From: Talinum fruticosum
Lineage: Eukaryota; Streptophyta; Magnoliopsida; Caryophyllales; Talinaceae
Direction: 5' to 3'
Assembly: GCA_021018815.1 (NCBI GenBank)
Contig: JAITYX010000088.1
Coordinates: 248,001 to 312,000, forward strand
Length of the DNA stretch: 64,000 bases
The position numbers were made by a program, and so were the translations under genes. Each line of letters starts with the position of its first letter. The stretch's first letter is position 1. Of this stretch, positions 46,381 to 58,229 are shown one piece after another. The notes below the pieces were generated by a model. That model was not told the origin of the DNA. It made no database searches and worked only from the letters and a program-made list of their open reading frames with translations.

Positions 46381-46708
46381 TATGACTTTAATCTCCGTGT
46401 CTAATTGGACAAAAGTTAAATGTGGTGTTCTAAACATGGAATTTGCTCGGTACACAACACTTGGATTCAATTGTCTCTAGAGGCTTGGACCGGTCTTAGA
46501 TCTTTGAAAGAAAAGGGGATCTTTGGATCGACACAAGGCTATCTGTTTTGTGTTGGGGGTTCTTTATGGTTTAATGGTCTCCATCGCACCAATCAAACAC
46601 AATTGGAGATCCAAATCCTCAAACAGGACTCGAGATTTCATCATCGGGCCGATAGAATAAAAAATAAAATAAAATAAGATAAGGGACGACACTTTTTAGG
46701 TGTCTACA
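46381..46708 (-). repeat. Tat LTR fragment (LTR start)
   Basis: From CTAATTGGACAAAAGT to TAGGTGTCTACA it matches 5,235-5,553 and 40,065-40,379. On the minus strand this is the first ~330 bp of a 3' LTR, because the polypurine tract lies immediately to its right. Confidence 0.82.
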
Positions 46709-46721
46709 GTTAGCCCCCACT
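46709..46721 (-). other. Polypurine tract of the second Tat element
   Basis: The minus strand reads AAAGTGGGGGCTAAC directly before the LTR start. This orients the fragment. Confidence 0.8.
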
Positions 46722-48060
46722 TTAACCAAGTCTAAAAGACAAAGGGTCAAAGTAGACACTAAAGGATACTTACCTCAATCTTGTGCGAGTGAATTTTATA
46801 TTGATTGTTGTGTAATATCCGGAATTGCTTGATATGGAACTTGAACTCTAGGAAGAGGCCTGAACTTAATCACGATGCATGCATTCAAAAGTCCGGTAAG
46901 AGGGTCCTAAGCTTGACTTCATCGAGTCCGGAGCTTGGTGGGTTTCGATGCGGAAACTTTAATTGTTTCTTGATTTGAAGCTTAGCTAAATAATATATTA
47001 TACTAGTAAGCTTGTTAGTGGATAATCATATTCACGAAAGTTCGAGTGTTTTACTCGAATAACTCAGTCCAAGACAGACTAAAAAGATCTAAAAAGGTGA
47101 TTTGGTGGGCCCAAGAGTTCCCACTTGCATGCATAAGGTGCCAAGAAGTCACATGCCACTGCTGATGGGACTCCACAAGCTAGTCGACAAGCTAGGGTTG
47201 CAAAGCTGTCGTCGATGGGCGATCATAGTGCCTCGTGGCCGGCGCCGGCCAGCCTTTGGCAGGCCTTGCCCTCGACGTGATCTGCCGGATTCCCTTGTTC
47301 TCCCTTGGCTTTTTTACTCTCGCCTTATGTGCTTGGCTAGCTTAACCAAATGGGCCTATAAAAGGGTGCTTGGTATGTTCATTTTGCACACTTACTCCTT
47401 CTCGACATTCTTTCTTGCTCTTGTGCTTTCTTACTTTGCTCTTCTTGAAAACTAATTTTAAGGAGAAAAGCTCATCCTTTTGGTGGAAGCTTAAAATCAC
47501 GTTTCTTCCCTTGCAATTACCCCTTTGGTAAGCTAGTTTGCTTAAACTTCTTTCGTTGCTCATTTAGAGTAATTCCTCTACTAAATCTTGTTGGATTTTT
47601 TCTCGCATAAGGGCTCAATTTAATGTAGTGGAGCTATTCCCAAGTTCGTGGAGACGTTCCAAAAATGAACTACCCTCTTGAAGACGTCATGCACAATGTT
47701 AGCTTTGGTTCTCTTTTCCTTCCTTTGAAGCACCTTTGTGATAAAAGAGAGTAGATCCCATTAGGGCCATTAGCGAGTGCCTTTGGGATACCACCAATAC
47801 CCTCTTGAAGACGTCATGCACAATGTTAGCCATGCATGGTTTTTACCCATTTTCTTGTTAATTTTCATTCTTGTTTTCTTATTTCCTGATAAATCCTTTA
47901 TGTGCGAGGCTAATTTTCATCCATAGACCTAATTAAATCTCCCTCCAAGTGTAATCATTACACCGAGTTAAATGAAAGAAGGATCTTGTGTGATGGTCCT
48001 TTTGGGTTTTGTTGGTATCTTAGTGAAAGTGTTACTCCCAAAATTTGGGGTAACATATAG
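46722..48060. other. Non-coding region between Tat polypurine tract and the copia-type insertion
   Basis: Probably the long untranslated stretch between integrase and 3' LTR of the second Tat element. It contains a GGCGCCGGCC block near 47,240, a plus-strand TATAAAA at 47,357-47,363 followed by a CT-rich leader-like stretch, and a 33-bp direct repeat. No protein motif is seen. Confidence 0.4.
47671..47830 (+). repeat. 33-bp perfect direct repeat
   Basis: TACCCTCTTGAAGACGTCAT followed by GCACAATGTTAGC occurs at 47,671-47,703 and 47,798-47,830, separated by 94 bases. It contains a GACGTC palindrome. Confidence 0.95.
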
Positions 48061-49020
48061 CCTCTGTTTGTTACTGGTTGATCCACCTCAAAACCATGTT
48101 CTATCTTCGCTATCTTCCTCAACAAAAGAAAGTCCGAGGCTGCCATAGTAGGCTGGCGAAAAGAGCTTCTCGATTATGGATACTAGGAAACCCAATCCGG
48201 TGTATCGGGTCCAAGGCTCGGAACCGAGCCAACCCTCTCCTCCGCCTTAGACTCGAGACTCCTCTCTCACTCCCTCCTCCACCGGCGGTGCTTCCACCTC
48301 AGGTCCACCTTCCTCTGTCACTACTTGCTTTGTCTACCATGATGATAGACAAGCTTTCCTCTCTACCCACGGAAATCCGGGATACTCTCCGCTCCTTCAA
48401 GACTGTCCTTCGGTCTATGACCATCAACCAAAAACAACCTAATCTCAAATTCGAGAGTAGCAAGATGTGCTCCTCGAAATGAGGCTTTAGTCAAGGAGCA
48501 GCAGGAGTTGATTAAGCTCCTCGGAGAAAGGGGCCCCAAAGCGGCTCGGGACCCGGACAACTCGAAACATCTAAAGAGTCCTCGACCCTGCCTAGTCTCC
48601 ATCTCGGAGAGGCGGTTGAAGAAGAAGAGGAGGCTGCGGCAAAGCAGCTCTTTACGAGGAAAGAGGAAGAAGAGAAGGAAGAAGAGAAAGAGGAAGAAGG
48701 AGAGAAGCAAGACGAAGGCGAGGGACAAGGTGCTCCCGGTCCTCAATCGGAGCCGATTAGCTCGGACAGCGAGTCCGAGTGACTCGAAGACCTGCCGATG
48801 TTGGACGATCGGCAACGGTCAAGCTAGAGGAAGCACCTCCTTTTGCAACATTCCAAGAGGATGAGCCTCCGGACGACCTTGTTGCGGGTCGGCCACTCGG
48901 AACTAAGCCCATTCCGAGAGATCCCAATGATGCCACCGCCACGATCTTCAACGTCTTCACAAGCGTATCGGTGCGGGCACATAACAAGCTCATCCGCCTC
49001 AACTCGAGACAGCTCCCACT
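48061..49020 (+). pseudogene. Acidic-tailed protein of the copia-type pol-less element, C-terminal part
   Basis: Mixed-frame reading shows a helical segment around 48,340-48,530 with 'LVKEQQELIKLLGE'. A Glu-rich tail around 48,606-48,775 reads 'LGEAVEEEEEAAAKQLFTRK', 'EEEEKEEEKEEEGEKQDEGE', 'PQSEPISSDSESE', then stop. After it comes a decayed 'APPFATFQEDEPPDD' segment. Arg/Lys-rich open frames in this stretch are the other frames of the Glu-rich run. The same architecture is present at 58,440-59,040 on the minus strand. I do not recognise the family; the tail style recalls the putative plant transposon proteins of non-autonomous LTR elements. Confidence 0.5.
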
Positions 49021-49544
49021 CCACCATCTTCATTTCTTTTTCTTGTTCTTGTTTTTCGTTTTTTTTTTCCAAACAAACAAATTGTATGAACTTGATACAT
49101 TCTTCCCCATTTTGATTTTTTTGCTGAAAGGCAAGGGGAGAATACTTAGAAAAATTTGTTACCTTGTTTAGGGGAGTTTTCTCACCCTATCTTTTGTATG
49201 TTTTTTTTGGGTATATATATGAATGAAGTTTATGATTTCGAGCATATTGCTTTCTATGTGTAACTCCTTTCTGAGTTTAAATGTCTTATTTTGTTTTGCT
49301 ATGTTATATCAGCTCATTTCTCCATTTTGCTCTAATATAACTGCTCTGCAATTTTTCATCAAATGGGCTATGTGCAGCAATATTCTAAGTCCAAATCACT
49401 TCATTTATTATTCTATTTTTCTACAATATTCTATTCTAAGCTCGATATATTCTTTGTCAAATGAGTAAGAATGAAAACTCTTAATTATTTCACTAACAAA
49501 GTTTCTATTTGAGTATGGAATGCCTTTCATAAAAAAGGGGAGAT

Positions 49545-51025
49545 TGAAGACTTAGACTCTGAATTTATATCATTCCGAGTACTATCAAGGACTCAGGTAC
49601 AAACCTCATCCCTCCTAAGTTTTGATTACAAGTCATTCTAAGTAATATAGAAACTATTGCATATGTTTTCATTCGATTCGATCGACTCGAGAATACATAT
49701 TCTAGTTCATCAACTCACAATGTCTGTTTCTAAGTCACTCGGACACCACTTAGATTTATCGCATGTTCAAATAATCTCTCTAACACATTTAATCTAAGTT
49801 CGACTTCATTTTCTAAGGTAAAGTGAATTACGGCGTTAATTCATCTTTCTAAGTCAGCATGTGTGTTCAAGATTTATTTGTCTAGATCAAGTACTTATAC
49901 TCGATATTTTTCTCTATAACTTGAGCTTTGCTAAGACCGACTCGATGGATTATGAGTGTAATGAATATTAGGCTCAGAAAATTCCACTTCTCCGGGCCTA
50001 AGATAATTTTGCACTTAATTATCTTAATTAAATTATTATTTGTATCTAATCTTGGACCAAAGTATTTTATACTTTGAGAACCAAAATTATTTACATTTGT
50101 AGGTTATCTAAACGTGGTTATCCTATTTTTGAATTACAAAAGTAGCGGCTTCAAGTCGTCAATCACCAGCAGACAAGGCTTTTCTACTTCGAATAGGGCT
50201 CGGACATCGTGTCGGGATTGTCTGTTTCCAAAGCTGGAAATCTTCAACGCCAAGCTCAACGGTCATTTCCACCTTACTTTTTGGACACCACCAGCTGATT
50301 GGAGAACCTTTTGGAGTCAAGAGCTATTGCACAACATTCACATCTCAATGGATCTTTTCGAGTGACTCGGAAGAACTGTTACAACGGTCACAAAGGAATT
50401 CTATTCGGAAGATAGTCACAACGGCTAATCTACTTGGTCATCTATAAATAGAAGCCAACTCTCAAGACTTGAAGATTGCTTGGAATTATTGCTAAACATA
50501 TTACTTAAGCAAAAGTTATTGTATTCATATTCAATCTTCTATTTACAACTCCCAACTTGTAATTAATACTTTCCGAGTTGTATAATCTTGTAATCGGTTA
50601 CATACTCTTTCTTACTCTCTAAGTAAGGTCCCTTCACCGAGCTATAATGGTTAACTCAGCTCGGTTGTCCCTAGTTGTAAAGGTTACCTCGGTTAGGAAG
50701 TACTAGATCGGATAAGGGAATTTCGAGTCTAGGAAAAGTCCGTGAGGAATTGTTTAAGGGAGCAATTCGGTTAAGTCGATCTCATTGTATTTTGTGGATT
50801 CAAAATAGTGGATTTGACTAGGTGCTTTGATTAGCACTGGCCATGGTTTTCTGCCGCAGGAAGGTTTCCACGTATAACCGAGTTCACACTTTTCCGAGTC
50901 TAATCTAGACTTAGATTGTCTTGATTATTCCTTTCAAGCTTTAATCTTCCAAGTTTGTTAAAATTTCCTCATCACCCTATTTACCCCCTCTAGGGTGACT
51001 AAAACTCTCTAAGAGCAAACCTTCA
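49545..51025 (+). repeat. 3' LTR of the copia-type pol-less element
   Basis: The LTR is 1,481 bp, starting TGAAGACTTAGACT after the polypurine tract and ending GAGCAAACCTTCA. A TATA box (TATAAATA) lies at 50,443-50,450 before GAAGCCAACTCTCAAGACTT. The same LTR occurs reversed at 56,165-57,699 and 60,281-61,885. Confidence 0.9.
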
Positions 51026-53210
51026 ACCACCTCTTCCATTAGGGGTTACTTTACTAATAATGTTTATTCCCAGACGAGACCGGCCGGGGGATGTTAATGC
51101 TTGTGAGAAATGAGGGTGGTTGGTGCTGTAAATTTGCATACATCCGACATTTATGGCACTTTCAAACAAACTCACGGCAGTTTGCTGCCATGATCGACCA
51201 GTAATAACCAAGTCATCGAATTTTCTAAACCAATATCTTCCCGTTCATATGGGGTCTATACTCCCTACCATGAATCTCATCCATAATGCGTTTTCCTTTA
51301 TGTTGGTTGACACAAGGTAAGATGATCTCGGTGTTGGTTTTCTTGTACAGTTACCCTTGATTAATGAAGAATTGGTCGGCCAACATCCCGATGGCTCCCT
51401 AGGCTCTAGGTGTGGAGTCCAAAGGGTACTATTGCTTGTCCAAATACTTATAAATGTCATGACACCAACTATTTTGGTCGATATTAGACACTTCCGACGT
51501 GTAGACGTACGCTTGCTGACTCAGTCGCTCTATGTGAATAGGCATTGAATGAATATTTGTTAGGGATATTAATCATGGATGCTAGTTTAGCTAATGCATC
51601 CGTGAATAGGTTGTCATCCCTTGGAAGGTAGGTGAAACAATTGTTTTCAAAATGTTTTGATAGTTCTATCAAATGTGTTTGGTAGCGTGCCAAGGCTTCA
51701 CTATGTACTTTTTATTTTGGTGAAATCTGATTAATGATTAGGATGGAGTCACCAAAAACCTTGATGTTCTTTACCCCGATCTCTAAAGTAGCTTCAAGTT
51801 CAGTGATGCATGGCTCGTGCTCTTCGATGTTGTTGGTCGATCGAAGTCTAATTTGACTGAAATTAGAGTATGTGCTCCCTCGATGAGACTAGAAGAATCC
51901 CTACTCCATAGTTATTCGATTGGACGCGCCTTCGAAATACATTGTCCAAACGTCCACCTCTACTTGTAAAACATTTTCGTCCAGGAAAGTCAAGGTGTTC
52001 GGGTTGCGATTCATTTATAGGTAGATCAGCTAAGAATTGTGACACTACCTTTCCTTTGATCGCTTTTCGAGGGACATACTTGAGTTCAAATTTAGATAGC
52101 ATGACAGTCCATCTTGCTATCTTGCTGCTGATGGTTGGTTGCTCAAGTATATACTAAATGGGATCCATAGGTGCTACCACATGTACCGTGTGGGCTAACA
52201 CGTAGTGTCCGAGCTTCTTGGTAGCCCGGACTAATGCAATTGATGTCTTCTCTAATGACGTATATCTAGTCTCATACTCTAAGAATTTCTTGCTTAGATA
52301 ATAAACTACACATTCTTCCTTCTCGTCTCATTGAGCTAGTATGGCTCCCATAGTTGTCTCCGTCATGGTGAGGTTCGAAAGTAAAGGTTTCCCTGTTGGG
52401 GTGGAACTAGAACTAGAGGTTGGCTACATATTCCTTAACCTTCTCGAATGCTTGTTGGTACTCTGTATCCCAAATGGGTTCACATCTTTGTTCAATTTCT
52501 TGAAAATAGGTTCACAAACCATAATTAATTTTGATATGAAATGACTAATATATCGTAAACGTCCAAGGAAACCCTTTATTTTTTATTCTGTAATTGTCGG
52601 AGGGATATCTCGAATGGATTTGATCTTGGATGGATCAACTTCAATTCCTCTAAGATTAACAACAAAACCTAAAGGGTTGCCCGAGGTTACCCCAAAGGCA
52701 AACTTTTAAGGATTAAGATGAAATTTATATTTTCTTAGTCTCTAGAAGAATTTTCTTAGGCTGGGTCGTGCCTTGCCCTATCCTTGGATTTAATGATCAT
52801 GTCATCCACGTAGACTTCGGCTTCCTTGTGGATCATATCATGTAGTTGTGTTATAGTCGTCCTTTGTATGTTACACTGGCGTACTTGATCCCAAACGGCA
52901 TAACCACGTAATAGTACGTCACCCATTGAGTGATGAAGGTCATCTTTTCTATGTCTTCTTCAGCCTTCTTCACCAGATTGTACACAGCGTAGCCGTTCAC
53001 AAACGAGAGCAAGGCATGACCCATGTGTTATCTACAAGGATGTCGATATGGGGCAGCAGGGAATCATCCTTGGGGCTAGCCTTTTTCCAATCTCTACGGT
53101 TGACACACATGCGAGACCCTGCCATCTTTCTTCGAAACCGGTACTTTATTTACTACCCATTGAGGATTGTTAACTACCTTGATGAACCCAACCTCTAACT
53201 TCTTTTTATT
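51026..53210 (-). pseudogene. Pol of the second Tat-type element: integrase end, second RNase H, RNase H, RT
   Basis: On the minus strand, from right to left: RT with a degenerate 'VVN..QWVVNKVPVSKKDGR' entry (53,090-53,190), 'VMPFGIK' and a Y.DD-type box near 52,800-52,920. RNase H lies around 52,100-52,400. The connection segment has 'FELKYVPRKAIKGKVVSQFL' and ADLPINES (52,020-52,100). The second RNase H has HLIELSKHFENN, YLPRDDNLFTDALAKLAS (51,560-51,680) and GVGILLVS. The integrase start has NPHFS.A..SPGR..LGINII and SKVTPNG near 51,040-51,150. The RT has no CACTA here, giving an empty-site comparison for the split RT. The rest of integrase is absent left of 51,026. Confidence 0.8.
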
Positions 53211-54135
53211 TTTATCAGCTTTCGGTTCCTCTTTTTATTTTTATTTATTTATGCCTTTTAATGTTTACCGTATTGTGGATGAAAGATGTAATCGCTTATA
53301 GTTGCTCCCTACGGCTGTAACTTTTATTTCTTCTCGCTTTCTTTGTTTCTTTTCTTTATCGCTTTCCTATTTGCTTATTTATCACTTTCCTAGCGTGCCT
53401 TGCTTGATTTACTTTTCGTACTTCACATGTTGTGTGCTTCATTGATAAACAAGTTTTTTTTTTTTATCTCACAACTTAAACTAGTAAGTAAAGGTCGTGT
53501 GTTAATGGGCGAGATGGAGAGCTTATCGCTTAATTTTGCACCTTCACCGCAAAACACCAGATTCTCAATTTTAGACTGATGGAGTCACTTGTTTTAAACT
53601 CTTAGAAGCTTAGTTTTTTATACTAAGATTGGAAGAATATTGTCTTTATTTTTGTTAGTTTTTACTTTCTAAAATAGAATAGCAACTCTCTCTTTTTGCT
53701 TTTATTTCTCCTCATTGCTTCTCGACATTTCTAGTTTAAAATGGAAAATATTAAAATTATTTTCTGATAGCAGGGGCTTTAGGACCAAGCCTGATTTCTC
53801 GGTCTGGACCCTATAGCCGGTGCTAGTTATTAGTTAGCGCTACTCGTCACCGGTGCTGGTTGATAATCGGGCTAGGCTCTCAATCAAACCGGTTCATTTT
53901 TCTGTTTTCTTAAACCATGATTTAATTTCTAAAATAAAATGAGTAATAAAAATTTCCAATCACCCATTCACTTAAACCATTTAAAAATTCAGATTAAGAA
54001 GATCAACGAGTGCTAATAAGAGGCACACCCCATTTTCAAAAATCATCTTAAAAAATCAAATAGTAGACACTTCATAGGGAAACTGCGGTTCCGTCCGCTA
54101 CCCGAAGGGGAAGGCGGGGGCCGCTGGTCCTACAA
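53211..54135 (+). repeat. Tat LTR fragment in plus orientation
   Basis: Sequence such as TACTAAGATTGGAAGAATAT and TTTGTTAGTTTTTACTTTCT is the reverse complement of Tat LTR sequence at 4,120-4,170. It covers roughly the 3' half of the LTR and ends beside a primer site at 54,136. It is head-to-head with the minus-strand pol to its left, so a rearrangement border lies near 53,210-53,260. Confidence 0.75.
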
Positions 54136-54152
54136 TGGCGACTGTAGTGGGG
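54136..54152 (+). other. Primer-binding site (Tat type), degenerate
   Basis: TGGCGACTGTAGTGGGG corresponds to TGGCGACTCCGCTGGGG of the first Tat element with three changes. It identifies the sequence to the left as a 5' LTR end. About 90 bases of leader follow before the LTR inserted at 54,241. Confidence 0.75.
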
Positions 54153-54240
54153 ATCTATAACTTATTAAGAGGATGAAACTTGAAATTTTGAGGTGTGAGA
54201 TTTGTTATTGTGTTTTGCATTTACACACCCTTGGACATAG

Positions 54241-56164
54241 TGTAACACCCCAAACCCCACCCTAGGAGTATTACATCGCCAAGGTTCCCTAAAGGAACCC
54301 CTAAGGCTAATTAAGGTGTCGATTTAGTGTTCTAACTTCAACTCAATTATCTAAAGGTAATTTTACATTTTGGTTAGAAAGTTTTCTGAAAATTTCAGCA
54401 AAGTTTCGCCTTTATTAAGGCATATCCCTTAGGCTCAAAGCCTTAAAACCCTACATAGAAACAAAAATATAACTCAACGAGCCATACGCTGGAGTCCAAC
54501 CAATATGCATTTAAAACTTAAAACAATCTAATTGGCCTAGGACATGCCCATACAACTACATGAACTTAATTACAAATTACAACTAATATAAACATATAGA
54601 ATACCATCGGTAACTTATGTTATTCAGCAACAACATCACATCCATAAGTCCAACGTAGGCGAAGATACGAGGCCGGTCACCTTCGGGAGTACCTGCAACT
54701 CCAAAAGATACGGGGTGAGCAAACCACCAGCTTAGTGGGTAATCCTATCCCAAAAATCACAACATTTATACTTTATATGCATATATATAAACCATAGAGT
54801 ATTAGTAGTTTAATAGCACAATCGTCAATTGTATTGTATCATCCAATCCTTGTTTTCAACTCCATATCAAATACCTCATATGCTTCGCAGATTTCTCGAC
54901 TAATTGTTTCTCATATTTCCAAATAGCTAACTAAATGAATGGAACTGCACCAAAACACAATTTTAGTCATCTTTCAACTTTTGGATTTTCAAAGTTGCAT
55001 TTTCACCAATGCAATTCAATCAAACTCATTTCGCAAATCATTTATTCAATTCTCTAATTGAATAAAAGTATTTTCAAACATCAAATAGTTATTTAATTCT
55101 CTAAATGAATAGAAGCATTTTCAAATAGTAAACCATTATTCAATTCCCTAATTGGATAAAGGTTATACTCGAGTATCATATCACTTGTTTAGAAAATAGT
55201 GCCCTTTTCGTTTGGGTGACCGTAAGCCAAATTTGACCTTTTCGAATCTCGGAAACTACTAAAGTCAAGGAGGAACTCTTGTAAAGGAATGCGGGACCCC
55301 ACGACCAAGTCCTCTATTAGTTCCAAACTATAAATTTGAGGCGCACATGTTAATAAAGAGTACCGGATCGCACGGTATCTGTGGTGCTAGACCGCTTGGC
55401 TCTCAAAGTCACTCAACATCAAAACACTTATTTTAAAGAGGACATCTTGAAAGAACGCATTTCAAAAGTCCCATTTAAGGTCACACTTCTTAAGAATCAG
55501 CTCAATTCAATCATGTTTGAAGATAGAGCCTTTCAAAGATTCAAAACCATCTTAATTTTCCTTTCAAGGCATTCAAATCACAACTAAACCACATAAACCA
55601 TCAAATCATGCTATTGTAGATCAAAACCGTTTATTTTACGAAACCCGCAACTTGAATTCAATTCTCAATCGTTTATAAGATTATTCAAACACATTCAGAA
55701 TAGATTTTGTATGATTAGAACTTGCCTATACATTCGTCTAAACATAGGTAAATAGAACGTATGTAAATCATATTAAAATTAACATACACTTATCAAATCC
55801 ACTAAACTCATAAATTCAAGTTAAAAGCATGTATATTCAATTCAAGTACAACTTTTCGGGTTTTGGTTCAATTGACCTATTTTATTTACTTCAGGCTCAT
55901 ATTTTCGCTATCTCGTTATAGGGCGACTCCCTAATTCAAATACACATTTGAGTCCTAGTAATCCTCAATTAAAAGATAACCGCACACCAAACGCGATATT
56001 AGTCATTTATCACTTTTAGCACTTGATTAAACTTCAATTCTCATAAATTGTCATTCCCTTCCATACTTCGATCCATTATACTCTCACACACAAGCTTCGG
56101 GAACACATAGAGTTTGACCTCAACAAAGTAATTATTTGCTACCCAAAATCACTAGTATCCTTTC
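54241..56164 (-). repeat. B-family LTR, 3' part, truncated
   Basis: Begins TGTAACACCCCAAACCCC (minus-sense end GGGGTGTTACA) and matches the 3' portions of the LTRs at 40,559 and 43,067. It is cut at 56,164 by the copia-type element. Open frames in it have no recognisable content. Confidence 0.8.
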
Positions 56165-57699
56165 CGAAGGTTTGCTCTTGGAGAGGCTTAGTCACCCTAG
56201 AAGGGGGTGAATAGGGTGATAAGGAAATTTTACCAATAAATGGAAGATTAAAGTTTAAGACAAACATTAAGACTGTCTAAGCCTAGATTGGACTCGGAAA
56301 AGTATGCACTCGAGTTTATGTGGAAACCCTCCTAGGGCAGAAAACCATTGCCGGTGCTAATCCAAGCACCAAATCAAATCCACTATTTTGAATCCACAAA
56401 ATACAGTAGATAGACTCAATCAAAATTGCTCCCTTAGACAATTCCTTACAAGGTTTTCCTAGACTCGAAGTTCCCTTATCCGATCTAGTACTTCCTAATT
56501 GAGGTAACCTTTACAACTAGGGACAAGCGAGCTGAGTTAACCCTTACAGCTTAGTCAAGGGACCTTACTCAGAAAGTAAGAAAAAAGTTGAGACTAATTA
56601 CAAAACCTTACAACTCGGAAAGATGTTAACTACATAGTTGGAGTTGTAAGTAGAAGATTAAATATAAATACAAAGACTTTTACTTAAGTATGTGTATTCA
56701 CAATAGTTCTAGCAATCTTCAAGTCTTGAGAGTTGGCTTCTATTTATAGATGACCAAGCAGCTTAGCCATTGTGACTAGCTTCGATTAGAAGTCCTCTGT
56801 GACCGTTGTAGCTTGTTCTTCAAGTAGCTCGAAAAAGATCCATTGAGATGTGAACGTTATATAGTGGCTCTTGACTCCTTAGGATGTCCCAATCCACTTG
56901 GTGGTGTCCGAAAAGTAAGGTGGAAATCACCATTGAGCTTACTGTTGAAGATTTCCAATTTTGGAAACAGGACAACCGTAACGAAGTGTCCGGGCCTTGA
57001 TCGAAGTAGAAAAAGCCTTGTCTGCGGCGATTTGACATCTTGAAGCCGGTTACTTTTGTAATTCAAAAGCAAGATAACCTCGTTTAAATAACCTACAAAA
57101 GTAAATCAATTTTGGTTCTTAAAGTATAAAATACTTTGGTCCAAGATTAGACACGAGATAATAATTTAATTAAGATAATTAAGTACATAATTATACGAGT
57201 TAGAAAAATGATGGAATTTTACGAATCTAATATTCATTATACTTGAAATTCCATTTGAGTCGGTTTGGAGAAAGATTAAGTTAGCTAAAGAATATGACAA
57301 TAAGAATACTTAATCTAGAGAAATATAGTTCAAACAAAAACAAGGCGACTAGAAGAGACGAATTAACACTGTAATTCACCCGAACTTGGAATATAGAGTC
57401 GGACTTGAGTTTAAACTTGTTAGAACGAGTGTTTGAACATGCCATAAATCTGATAGTTGTGCAGGTTACTCGGAACTACAAATGTGAAATGATGAGCAAG
57501 GGTATGCTTTTGAGTCGATCAGAAACAAATAAAAACCTATGCAATAGTTTCTTTAACCCTCGAGAGAAGGTTACGTGTCACTCAAAAAGTTTCTATAGCA
57601 TTTAGAATGACTTGAAATCAAAACTTACAAGAGATGAAGTCTATACCTGATTCCTTGATAGTACTCGAGAATGTTATACATGCAAAGTCCGAGTCTTCA
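56165..57699 (-). repeat. 3' LTR of the copia-type pol-less element
   Basis: Minus-sense start TGAAGACTCGG at 57,699 after AAAAAGGGGAGAT (57,700-57,712). The end reads GAGCAAACCTTCG (final A changed to G). TATA box (minus TATAAATA) at 56,741-56,748. It matches 49,545-51,025. Confidence 0.9.
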
Positions 57700-58229
57700 A
57701 TCTCCCCTTTTTGATGAAAGGAATTCTTTTCTCGGATAGAAATTTTATTAGTGTTAGAGCCACTGAGTTTTAATTCTTTCTCAATGAACATGTCGAGTAT
57801 AGAGATAAAATCGTATAAATTATCTATAGTGATTCAAACTTAGATTCTATCAAAGCAATTAAGCTTAAAGAGCATCGAGCTAAAAGCGAAATATCGCATA
57901 GAAATGAAGTGAATCGAGCTTAGAGTATAGCTTATATCGGAGCAAGATGAAATTAGCCGAGTTGATAAATTAGAGCAAGATGAACTCGGAAAATAAATTG
58001 AAACTCGGAAAAAGTTATACGAGAAAGAGATAAGCACGAAATAGGAACTTCATTAATATTCACATAGAAAAGATATATACACAAAAGGGTGAGAGAAAAA
58101 CTCCCGATGAAACAAGACAACACAAATAATCTACCTATTCTCCCCTTTTCTTTAAGCAAAAACAAACAGAGGAAGAATGTATCGGAAGATACCAATGTCT
58201 ATGTCCGGTAAAAAAACAAAAGAGAAAAG
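57700..58229 (-). other. Polypurine tract and 3' untranslated part of the pol-less element
   Basis: The polypurine tract lies at 57,700-57,712. The remainder is AT-rich and matches 49,020-49,530 in reverse, without coding motifs. Confidence 0.6.

Larger units (their letters stand above)
48061..51025 (+). mobile_element. Pol-less copia-type LTR element, 5'-truncated copy
   Basis: It includes internal sequence homologous, on the opposite strand, to 58,230-59,150, a polypurine tract (AAAAAAGGGG, 49,531-49,540) and a complete 3' LTR (49,545-51,025). Its 5' LTR and first part are missing; the break is near 48,061. It is inserted into the integrase region of the second Tat element, which resumes at 51,026. 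Confidence 0.82.

Noticed and set aside
48508..48864. Lys/Arg-rich basic protein-like frame
   Set aside because: It is a shifted reading of the Glu-rich tail; GAA/GAG runs read in another phase give Lys/Arg. The Glu phase is the one with a matching order in the second copy.
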